The notes beneath the pieces were generated by a model. That model was not told the origin of the DNA. It ran no database searches and saw nothing but the letters and a program-made list of their open reading frames with translations. Below are positions 43,998 through 51,499 of a stretch of DNA of 64,000 nt, in pieces. Each line of letters starts with the position of its first letter. The first letter of the stretch is position 1. Source of the stretch: Acidobacteriota bacterium (GTDB lineage: Bacteria > Acidobacteriota > Terriglobia > Bryobacterales > UBA6623). The stretch spans positions 186,001 through 250,000 of the forward strand of contig WGMB01000011.1 of assembly GCA_016125275.1 (NCBI GenBank). Direction: 5' to 3'. A program made the position numbers and the translations under genes.

Positions 43998-46426
43998 GCG
44001 GTCGCCTCCTGCGGCATCGGTTGCTCGAGCGGTTGGATCTGGACGAACTGAGTCGGATCGGACGGCCGGTCGCGTTCGAGCCAGGCGTCGTAGGATCGCT
44101 CTTTCGATTTGCGCAGGCGTTCCAGCAGCGCCTGCTGCTTGCCTTCGGGCGCGTAGACGGTCTCCTTGCGGACCTTCTCCATGCCCAGCCGCTCCACGAA
44201 GTCGTAGCTGCGTTCCAGGTAGTTGGCGTTCTCCCGGTAGTACTGGAAGAACAGCTCGGCGGCTTCGAGAGCCTGCGGCGTCGTCTCGACGGTGATCAGC
44301 AGATCGGCCTTGCGCACGCCCTTGCCGGCCGCGCCCCCCACCACCACTTGCCAGGAGCCTTCCTGGCCGATCAAGCCGACATCCTTCACCGTGGCCTCGG
44401 CGCAGTTGCGCGGACAGCCGACGACGGCCATCTTGAACTTGTGCGGCGTGTAGAGGTTCTCCAGGCGCCGCTCCAGCTCGATGCCGGTGTCGATCGAATT
44501 CTGCGTACCGAAGCGGCAGAAATCCGTCCCCACACAGGTCTTCACCATGCGGACGCCCTTGGTGTAGGCCTGTCCCGAAGGCATGCCCAGCTCGGCCCAG
44601 ATCTTCGGCAGATCTTCCTTCTTCACGCCCAGCAGATCCAGCCGCTGGCTGCCGGTGACCTTGACCATGCGGACTTGGTACTTTTCCGCCACATCGGCGA
44701 TCTTGCGGAGCTCGGCCGGCGAAGTGACTCCGCCGCGCATGCGGGGGACCACCGAGAAGGTTCCGTCGTTCTGGATGTTGGCGTGGACGCGATCGTTGAT
44801 GAACCGCGCCGAGCGGTCTTCCGCATGGTCGCCGCACCAGATCACGTCGACCAGGTAGCTCAGCGCCGGCTTGCAGGTTTGGCAGCCGAAGCCGTTGCCG
44901 TAGACGTCGAGCACTTCCTGCACGGACTTGAGGCGCTGGGTGCGGATGATCTCGCGAAGCTGTTCCTGGCTGAAGGGCACGCAGCCGCAAAGGACCTTCT
45001 TCGATTCCTCCTCGAACTCCGGCGCCACGGCCTTGAGCAGGCTCTCGCACAGCCCTGTGCAACTGCCGCAGCCGGTGGCGGCGCGGGTGCACTCCTTGAG
45101 CTGGGCCAGCGTATTGACGCCTTTGGCGTGGATGGCCTCGATGATGTCGCCCTTGGAGACGCCGTTGCAACCGCAAACGGTCTCGGCGTTGGGCATCTGG
45201 GCCACGTCCAGCCCGCCGTCGCCGAGCGGTTCGGGAAACAGCAGGCTGCGGCGTTGGGCGCTGAGGTCTTCGCCGGTCTTGAGCCAGTCGGCGTAGCGGC
45301 GGCTATCGGCCGCATCGCCCACCAGCACCACGCCCTGCAAGCGGTTGTCCCGCAGCACGAGCTTCTTGTAGATCCCCAGCGCGGGGTCCTCGTAGCGCAC
45401 GCATTCCACGCCTTCCTGGTCGTCGCGGACGTCTCCGGCGGAGAACACGTCGACGCCCATGATCTTGAGCTTGGCCGCCGGAACCGAGGCTTCGAAGGCG
45501 GCCGTTTCGGCGCCGGCCAGGGTCGCCGCCAGCACCTTGCCCTGCTCGATCAGCGGCGCGACCAGGCCGAACAACTGGCCGCGGTGCTCCACGCACTCGC
45601 CCACGGCAAAGATGTCCGGATGGGAGGTGCGCAGAAAGTCGTCGACCACGATGCCGCGCCGAACCTCCAGGCCGGCCGTCTTGCCGATCGCCGCGTTGGG
45701 CCGAATGCCGGCGGCCACCACCACCAAGTCGGCGTCGAGCACCCGGCCGTCGCGCAGCTCCACGCCCTCCACGCGGCCGTTACCGCGCAGCCGCGCCGTG
45801 TTGGCGCCGCACAGGACTCGGACGCCCAGGTTTTCCATCTTGTGCGCCAGATAGCGGCCGCCGGCGGCGTCCAACTGCCGCTCCATCAGCCAGTCGGCCA
45901 AGTGCACCACGCTGACGTCGCAGCCCTGGACCTGCAGACCCCTGGCGGCTTCGAGCCCCAGCAGCCCGCCGCCGATGACGACGGCCTTGGCGCCGGGCCG
46001 CGAGCGCTCCAGCAAGCCCCGGGTGTCGTCGAGATTGCGGAAGGTGAAGACGCCGTCCTTGTCCACGCCGTCGATGGGCGGCACGAACGGAGAAGACCCC
46101 GTGGCGATGATCAGCTTGTCGAACTCCGTGACGCTGCCGTCATCGCCGGTCAACGCCTTCGCCTGCGAGTCGATCCCGACGACGCGCACGCCGGCGCGCA
46201 GCTCAATGCCGTTGGAACGGTACCAGTCCCAGTCGTTGATCGTGATCTCATCGACGTTGCGCTCGCCGGCCAGCACAGACGACAGCAGAATCCGGTTGTA
46301 GTTGACGTGCGTCTCGTCGCCGAAGATCGTGATCTGGAATTTCCGCTGATGCCGCAGAACCTGCTCCACGCAGGCCACGCCCGCCATGCCGTTGCCGATG
46401 ACCGCTAACCGCTCCGGTTTCGCCAT
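43994..46426 (-). CDS. nirB: NADH-dependent nitrite reductase large subunit
   Basis: 810 residues. An FAD domain (LAVIGNGMAGVACVEQVL) and NAD(P) domain (VVIGGGLLGLEAARGLQ) are followed by BFD-like [2Fe-2S] sites (VCGCNGVSKGDI; CGSCTGLCESLL; CGCVPFSQEQLREII; GFGCQTCKPALSY). The sulfite/nitrite reductase domain ends with siroheme/[4Fe-4S] ligands in TCVGTDFCRFGTQNS and VVGCPRNCAEATVKDVG. It reduces nitrite to ammonium in the cytoplasm. The start ATG 46426 has GAGGAGAGG just upstream; the frame extends further but without family similarity. First gene of the nirB-nirD-dmsBC-nasA transcript. Confidence 0.95.
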   Translation of the reverse strand: MAKPERLAVIGNGMAGVACVEQVLRHQRKFQITIFGDETHVNYNRILLSSVLAGERNVDEITINDWDWYRSNGIELRAGVRVVGIDSQAKALTGDDGSVTEFDKLIIATGSSPFVPPIDGVDKDGVFTFRNLDDTRGLLERSRPGAKAVVIGGGLLGLEAARGLQVQGCDVSVVHLADWLMERQLDAAGGRYLAHKMENLGVRVLCGANTARLRGNGRVEGVELRDGRVLDADLVVVAAGIRPNAAIGKTAGLEVRRGIVVDDFLRTSHPDIFAVGECVEHRGQLFGLVAPLIEQGKVLAATLAGAETAAFEASVPAAKLKIMGVDVFSAGDVRDDQEGVECVRYEDPALGIYKKLVLRDNRLQGVVLVGDAADSRRYADWLKTGEDLSAQRRSLLFPEPLGDGGLDVAQMPNAETVCGCNGVSKGDIIEAIHAKGVNTLAQLKECTRAATGCGSCTGLCESLLKAVAPEFEEESKKVLCGCVPFSQEQLREIIRTQRLKSVQEVLDVYGNGFGCQTCKPALSYLVDVIWCGDHAEDRSARFINDRVHANIQNDGTFSVVPRMRGGVTSPAELRKIADVAEKYQVRMVKVTGSQRLDLLGVKKEDLPKIWAELGMPSGQAYTKGVRMVKTCVGTDFCRFGTQNSIDTGIELERRLENLYTPHKFKMAVVGCPRNCAEATVKDVGLIGQEGSWQVVVGGAAGKGVRKADLLITVETTPQALEAAELFFQYYRENANYLERSYDFVERLGMEKVRKETVYAPEGKQQALLERLRKSKERSYDAWLERDRPSDPTQFVQIQPLEQPMPQEATA

Positions 46427-46440
46427 GCCTCTCCTCGTTT

Positions 46441-46810
46441 GGGGACCACAAAAGGTCCTCTTCCGCCGCTCGCTGGGCGACAGGGATCCTGGAGAGCGGC
46501 TACGGGGCCGCCCGGTCCCACGGCGCGACAAAACGCGGGCGGGCTGGGCCGTCTCGAACAAACCTGAGACGAACAGCTCCGGCCTGCGGCTTTGCGCACG
46601 CGGAACAGCAAATTTCGATGTTTGGATCTCGGGAGGCTACGGGGCCCGAAAATCACCGCAAGCCAAAGACTTGCTGCAAATTTCGCCCGGCTCCCGTTCG
46701 GCTAGGCAGGGCAGACAGTGTGGAACACCGCTGCTTACGTTTAGAGACTACCGGAGGCTCGCGACCGATGCAAGGGGCCAAGTCCGGAAAATCGGTCGAA
46801 TTGAAGAAAT
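46441..46810 (-). promoter_or_regulatory. nirB leader/promoter region between hemD and nirB
   Basis: 385-bp gap with no convincing gene. It holds a direct repeat GCAAATTTCG (46608-46617 and 46676-46685), a small hairpin GGACC/GGTCC 10-30 nt before the nirB ribosome binding site, and a GCAAG-N7-CTTGC dyad near 46658-46674. These may be sites for a nitrate-responsive regulator or antiterminator, but none matches a motif I can name. Confidence 0.35.
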
Positions 46811-47668
46811 CTATGCGGCGCCGCGGCGTTTTCCGCTCACCAAAGCCTGGGACTGTTCGGCCAGTTGCCGAATGCAAATGGCGAGCTTGGGATGTTTGGG
46901 CACGAAGTCCGGTTGGAGGTCCTCCCTCGCCAGGGCGTCGTTCATCACCGGCCCGATCGAGGCGATCACGAGATCACGGCGCAGGCGCTCGAGTACTTGG
47001 TCCTTGATCTCCAACCGCTCCGCCGTTTCCAGCAGATGCACGAGCTGAACCGAGGAGAGGAAAAGGACAATGTCGCAGTCGCCGGCGGCGATGCGTCGAG
47101 CCGCCTCCTCCAGCGGGCCCACATCTTCGGGCAGCGTCCAGCGGTACACAGGCACTTCGTTGACCAAGAAACCGCGTTCCTCGAGCAACGTGACGAGCTG
47201 CGGGTTGGACACGCCGTACGCCTGCACCGCCACGGTGTGCGCCGGGAGGCTGCGCATGGCGTCGGCCACCTCGCGCCAGGTGTTCGGCTCCGGAACGCTG
47301 ATCCGGGCCTTCCGTCCGTAGGCGCGCAGCACGGCCGCCGGCTTGGGGCCGCGCGAGACGACGCAGACGCGGTCCAGAGCGCTCAACAACGGCTCCTTCA
47401 GCTTCATCGTCTCCGCGACGTCGATCAGGCACTGAGCGCCGACGCCGGTCGTCAGCACCAGCGCGTCGTAGTGGTCGCCGATCAGGTCCTGGGTCAGTTG
47501 GCGGCACTCCAGGTTCTCCTCCAGCGGAACCTCGCGGACGGACGACGCATTGAAGGATTCGCCGCCTTCCTGCCGCACCAACTTCTCCACCAAGTCCGCC
47601 CGCCGGCTTTCCAGGGTCACCACTCGCAGCCCGCCAAAGGGCGAATCTGCCGCTGCGCTCGTCCTCAT
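46811..47668 (-). CDS. hemD: Uroporphyrinogen-III synthase
   Basis: 285 residues of the HemD fold, two alternating alpha/beta domains: LRVVTLESRRADLVEKLV, DALVLTTGVGAQCLIDVA, TVAVQAYGVSNPQLVTLLE (the Y-G-x-x-N substrate-site pattern), CDIVLFLSSVQLVHLLETA and VIASIGPVMNDALAREDL. It cyclises hydroxymethylbilane to uroporphyrinogen III, the precursor of siroheme. At a nitrite-reductase locus it probably boosts siroheme supply for NirB. No C-terminal regulator domain is fused. ATG 47668, with GGAGC 8 nt upstream. Confidence 0.88.
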   Translation of the reverse strand: MRTSAAADSPFGGLRVVTLESRRADLVEKLVRQEGGESFNASSVREVPLEENLECRQLTQDLIGDHYDALVLTTGVGAQCLIDVAETMKLKEPLLSALDRVCVVSRGPKPAAVLRAYGRKARISVPEPNTWREVADAMRSLPAHTVAVQAYGVSNPQLVTLLEERGFLVNEVPVYRWTLPEDVGPLEEAARRIAAGDCDIVLFLSSVQLVHLLETAERLEIKDQVLERLRRDLVIASIGPVMNDALAREDLQPDFVPKHPKLAICIRQLAEQSQALVSGKRRGAA

Positions 47669-47983
47669 GGTCCTTGCTCCGGAGTCTTCACCGCCTGTGA
47701 TCTCTCAGCGACGCGGCCGATGGTAACAACATCCTCGGGGAGTCCGAGGCTTCCCAGACAGGGGCGATGGCTTTCCATGGTAGCTGCAACCGGGGTGTCG
47801 GTTGTCAGCAACGGCGTTCCTGGCAGGTGTGGGCCGACGAAGCTGCGGTGCGCGAGCGGCTCGCCGGGCCGGCGGCTGAACGGCTGAGCTTCGGCCTATC
47901 GCCGGCTCCCGAGTCAGGGCCGAGCCCTCTGCAACAACAGCCTCGATGAGGCTGAGCCGCCGTCTGTAGGCAACTGGAAGGAT

Positions 47984-48025
47984 TGGTGCGGAGAGGAGGA
48001 CTCGAACCCCCAAGAGATCGCTCTC
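47984..48025 (-). tRNA. 3'-terminal fragment of a class II tRNA (Leu-like), candidate att site
   Basis: On the minus strand this reads a short variable-arm hairpin (GAGA/TCTC), a T arm (GGGGG-TTCGAGT-CCTCC), acceptor strand TCTCCGC, discriminator A and CCA. The matching 5' acceptor GCGGAGA, D arm and anticodon arm are absent upstream, so it is not a functional tRNA. Such 3' fragments are left where an element integrates into a tRNA gene. Leu is suggested by the acceptor sequence and variable arm only. Confidence 0.65.
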
Positions 48026-48760
48026 ACTCGCGCCTCTAGGTACTTGACAACGTTCTTGGAGCGTCGTAGCGGGCCTTTAGCATTGCCCCAGACTGCCCCC
48101 CAGAGCGTGGCGGGACCGCGAAGTTTAGCTGGGATACAGGGCGGTGAGGGCGGAACTCGGTGTCGTAGATGTCTTTTTTTTCAGTAAGCTACTGAGGGAG
48201 GATTACCACAACCGCCGTCTTCGCCGCAGCGCCCGCACCGCATTGCCGACCTTTGCCCACCCGCAGACCGCCCAGGTGGCGAAGGCCGACTAGAGAGGAC
48301 CCGAGGTCCACATCAAGGAAGGAAATGTCTATTCTATAGCCGATCTCGCCAGGCAGTGCGCCTGGGCAGGGTGACGATCCGACTACTGATCAAAGACGAA
48401 CCCGGCGTGCTGAGAATTCGCCGCGGGCGGCGCCGGGCGCTGCCCGCGGTACAGCGTACCGGAATCGGCGGCTCGGCGAGTTCACGCGAAGCTGCTCGCC
48501 GCCAGCGACCAACCACGGTATTGCAGTGCCCTGCGGGCATCCCTCCATTCCGAATCCGCCGCGCGGCGCTGGCAGGTTCCTGAGCCTGTGAGTCAGGTTT
48601 CCCCGCACTTTTGACACGGCTAGCACGGCCCACGAGGAGGCCGGTGGCAGATCCGCCCAGCGGCGCAGGGAAGTGGTCGAGCAAAGGCAGAACGCCGACG
48701 CGCAGCTCGGAACGGCTCTGGCGGGGCGTCTGGCGAGACCCAAGCAGCCTCGCCAGTGCG
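48026..48760. other. Gene-poor interval
   Basis: Together with 47669-47983 this makes about 1.1 kb without a convincing gene between hemD and the cupin gene. Frames here have arginine-rich, non-conserved translations and no ribosome binding sites. Just beyond the tRNA fragment the sequence has C-runs and an isolated T8 tract (48175-48182) followed by CAGTA/TACTG. It looks like decayed intergenic or element-edge DNA. Confidence 0.5.
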
Positions 48761-49171
48761 TCAGGGCCGCTGCTTCCGTTGGTCTTCGACCGTCAAGATC
48801 GGCGCGCCCTTCTTCTTGATCAGAAACACGAGGAACCGAGCCGGCTCCGTCTCGCTCGCGTTCCGGCCGACAACGTGCAGATCGTCGGGGCCTTCGTAGA
48901 AAGTCTCGCCGACCGTCAGCCGGACTTCCTGACCGCCTTGGACCTGCATCATGACGGTGCCTTCGAGCACGTAGAGGAACCCATGTGCGTCGTGCCGATG
49001 GACCGGGTCCCGCGCGCCGGGTGCGTACTCCACTTCGATCATGGCGGCCTCCTTGCCCGGAAGCTCGGGCAGGTCTCTGGACAGAAGGGACGTGACCGAA
49101 GCGTCCTGCGCGGTGGCGGATGCCGTCATGAGGAACAACACGGCGAACTGTCTATTGAGTCTGGACATCAT
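48761..49171 (-). CDS. Exported small cupin-domain protein
   Basis: 136 residues: signal peptide MMSRLNRQFAVLFLMTASATAQ, then a single cupin barrel with PVHRHDAHGFLYVLEG (metal-ligand His residues and Glu of motif 1), VTLxVGETFYEGP-like LTVGETFYEGPDDLHVVGRN (motif 2) and LVFLIKKKGAP. Such proteins bind a metal and small ligand; exact role unknown. ATG 49171 is chosen because GGAGA lies 4 nt upstream and the signal peptide begins here. Last gene of the minus-strand block reaching back to 58476. Confidence 0.8.
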   Translation of the reverse strand: MMSRLNRQFAVLFLMTASATAQDASVTSLLSRDLPELPGKEAAMIEVEYAPGARDPVHRHDAHGFLYVLEGTVMMQVQGGQEVRLTVGETFYEGPDDLHVVGRNASETEPARFLVFLIKKKGAPILTVEDQRKQRP

Positions 49172-49308
49172 TGGTTCTCCTTTCCTCCGCGAGCCGGCGG
49201 GACCACCGGCTCGTCGCCCGTCTAGGTACGGGCCGCCGGCTTCGACGACCTGACCGAGCAGCGAGTCGATTTCATGGCCTCGCGCGGTGATGCGCCCCTC
49301 CGCGTCGA

Positions 49309-50055
49309 TCAAGCCAGCCGGATGCCGCCGTCCACGGGAAGATTGACCCCGGTGATGAAGCTGCTCGCATCGGATGCCAGAAAGAGGGCTGCGTCGGCCA
49401 GCTCGACGGCCCGACCGAGCCGGCCCAGCGGCGAGATCCGCACCATCTCGGCTTCAAGGGCCGAGGCCGATTCGGGCGAGAGCCCCAGCTTCGACAGGAT
49501 GGGTGTCTCGACCGGCCCGGGGCTGAGCACGTTGACTCGAATGCCACGGTCCTTGAGCTCAATCGCCCACACTCGCGCAAACGCCTCGATCGCAGCCTTG
49601 GCGCCGGCATAGACTGCGTGGCCCACAACCGTCTTTTGGCTGGCGATCGAGCTGGTGAGGATGATCGAGGCGCCGGGCCGCAGCACCGGGACGATCTTCT
49701 GCACGCCAAAGAAGACGCCGCGGGTGTTGATGGCGAACTGTTGATCGTACTCTTCCGCTGCGACCTGATCCGACGGAGTGATCCGGATGACGCCGGCGTT
49801 GGCGAAGTAGATGTCCGCGCCACCGAACTTCTCTCGGACGACATCGCGGACACGGTCGTGGGCGTCGACGTCGGCGACGTCGGCGACCAAGCCGTGCGCT
49901 CCCGGGATGGTCCGCACGGCAGCGTCGACCGCCTCCGCCCGTCTCCCCACCAGCAGCACCGCGGCCCCTTCCGCGGCGAACGCCTTGGCGGCGGCGAGGC
50001 CGATGCCGCTGCTGCCGCCTGTTACCACCGCAACTTTGTTGGATAGTCTTTCCAT
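49309..50055 (-). CDS. Short-chain dehydrogenase/reductase (classical SDR)
   Basis: 248-residue NAD(P)-dependent oxidoreductase. Cofactor motif TGGSSGIG (residues 12-19), NAG in YFANAGVI, catalytic Ser in ILTSSIAS, and Y-x3-K in VYAGAKAAIEAF, followed by PGPVETPIL and a C-terminal DASSFITGVNLPVDGG. The Arg in VGRRAE after the second strand favours NADP. Substrate unknown. GGAG lies 8 nt before ATG 50055; 106 bp separate it from the MBL gene upstream. Confidence 0.92.
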   Translation of the reverse strand: MERLSNKVAVVTGGSSGIGLAAAKAFAAEGAAVLLVGRRAEAVDAAVRTIPGAHGLVADVADVDAHDRVRDVVREKFGGADIYFANAGVIRITPSDQVAAEEYDQQFAINTRGVFFGVQKIVPVLRPGASIILTSSIASQKTVVGHAVYAGAKAAIEAFARVWAIELKDRGIRVNVLSPGPVETPILSKLGLSPESASALEAEMVRISPLGRLGRAVELADAALFLASDASSFITGVNLPVDGGIRLA

Positions 50056-50161
50056 CGTTCTTCTCCTCGAATGGATACCTTGTCCCTGCCGAAGCGCCTC
50101 TCGCGAGCCGGGGCCGCCCTCGCGACCCCGGCGCCTGGTTCGGCCCTCGCCCCACAAGGGG

Positions 50162-51085
50162 TCAGTAGTCCCAGAAGGCCGGCACGCAACGGAAGACGTC
50201 GCCCGCGACCGCTACGCGGGCGACGGACGGGAAGGGCAGGTGCGTGGCCACCAGCGGCTCTCCGGCCTCCGCCAGCTCCCGCAACAGACGGACGCGGACT
50301 CGGGCGGCCTGCTCGGGATCGTGTTCGAAGCCGTTCTGCCAGTCCGGATGGTCGAATCCGGTCACGAACACCGCGTCGCCGGCGAACGTCAGCCTGTCGC
50401 CCCCGGACGCCAGCCGGACCACGCTGTGCCCCGGCGTGTGACCGCCGGTGCGCTGCACGAGCACGCCCGGCGCCACTTCGTACTCCTTGTCGAACGGCCG
50501 CAACTGGCTCTCGTACTCGTTCAAGAACCGCTTGGCCGTCCGCTCCAGCGCGTCCGGGAATCCTGGCGGCATGTGGACGCGGGAGAAGTCCGGCCGCCCG
50601 GCCCAGAACTTGGCCTCGAAGGCCGCAACGTGGATCTCCAGGTCCGGCCGCAGCCGCTCTCTCACGCCGTCGACGAGCAGCCCGCCGACGTGATCCATGT
50701 GCATGTGGGTCAGCACCACGTCGGTGACCGAGCCGAGATCGATGCCGGCGGCCTCCAGGCGCTGTACCAGCTTCCCGGCCCGCGGCAGGTTCAAGCCCGG
50801 GTCCGCCCCGATCCCGGCGTCGATCAGGATGGTCCGGTCGCCGCTGCGCACCACCACCGCGTTCAGCGCCCAGTCGAAAGCGTCCGACGGCAGGAACATG
50901 TCGTCCATCCAAGCCTCTCGGACCGCCGGGTCGATGTTGGCGCCCAACATGGTCGTTGGCAGCGGCAGCACGCCGTCACTGACGACCAGCACGTCGATGT
51001 CGCCGACCTGCAGCGCGTAGCGCGACGGAACCAGCTCGTCGCGCCTGGCTTCCACTGCGGGGTCGAGCATGAGTGTGTCTTGCAT
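50162..51085 (-). CDS. Metallo-beta-lactamase-fold hydrolase
   Basis: 307 residues. The metal-binding motif is THMHMDHVGG (residues about 132-141), with further ligands in QRTGGHTPGH (His), LTFAGDAVF (Asp) and VATHLPFPSVARV (His), the layout of quorum-quenching lactonases and related hydrolases (AttM/AidC-like). The substrate could be a lactone or another ester; not assignable. GGAGA lies 8 nt before ATG 51085. The 414-bp upstream interval carries a perfect 12-bp inverted repeat. Confidence 0.88.
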   Translation of the reverse strand: MQDTLMLDPAVEARRDELVPSRYALQVGDIDVLVVSDGVLPLPTTMLGANIDPAVREAWMDDMFLPSDAFDWALNAVVVRSGDRTILIDAGIGADPGLNLPRAGKLVQRLEAAGIDLGSVTDVVLTHMHMDHVGGLLVDGVRERLRPDLEIHVAAFEAKFWAGRPDFSRVHMPPGFPDALERTAKRFLNEYESQLRPFDKEYEVAPGVLVQRTGGHTPGHSVVRLASGGDRLTFAGDAVFVTGFDHPDWQNGFEHDPEQAARVRVRLLRELAEAGEPLVATHLPFPSVARVAVAGDVFRCVPAFWDY

Positions 51086-51272
51086 CGTTGTTCTCCTTGT
51101 GAAAAGTAGCCCTCCGACCGTCCTGTGGCGTTCTGCGCCCAGCGTCGGTTCACGGCCATGAGTGCACCCGGGTGTCCAAAGGCGCTCCGGTCGCGATGTT
51201 TTGGCGAACACGCCTGGAAACTCAACACTTAGCCATCAGACGCGGGCATGGAGACGGACCCGGGATCGACAC

Positions 51273-51317
51273 GATCTCGTGAGCGAGGCCCGCACAGCTC
51301 CTCTTGCTCACGAGATC
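51273..51317. promoter_or_regulatory. Perfect 12-bp inverted repeat, candidate activator binding site
   Basis: GATCTCGTGAGC (51273-51284) and GCTCACGAGATC (51306-51317) are exact inverted copies separated by 21 nt. Centre-to-start distance to the MBL gene is about 210 bp, typical of an enhancer site for a sigma-54 activator, and the gene immediately upstream encodes one. It could alternatively be a 3' stem-loop of that gene. No -24/-12 promoter was found nearby. Confidence 0.45.
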
Positions 51318-51499
51318 ACGTGAGTGGCGCTCAGGGCCGAGGAGGCGGAGCGAAGACGCGCGGCGTCAGAGCCGTTCGGAACGACCCGCGCACGGACGGA
51401 CGGGCGAAGCTCTCGCTCGCACCGTCAGCCCAGATCTGGAAGAGTTGCAGGAACAAGGACCGCGGCCTTGCCGGCGCAGCGGTCCCCCGAGGAAGGGAG

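Noticed and set aside
46427-46561. An N-terminal extension of NirB
   Set aside because: The extra 45 codons have no similarity to NirB, and a GAGGAGAGG site sits directly before the ATG at 46426.
47984-48060. A complete tRNA gene
   Set aside because: Only the variable arm, T arm and acceptor 3' strand are present; no complementary 5' acceptor (GCGGAGA), D arm or paired anticodon stem was found upstream.
48334-48743. Short arginine-rich reading frames in the gap before the cupin gene
   Set aside because: No ribosome binding site, no conserved motif and overlapping frames on both strands; most likely non-coding.
51086-51499. A sigma-54 -24/-12 promoter for the MBL gene
   Set aside because: No GG-N10-GC pair in the correct orientation was found, so only the inverted repeat is reported.
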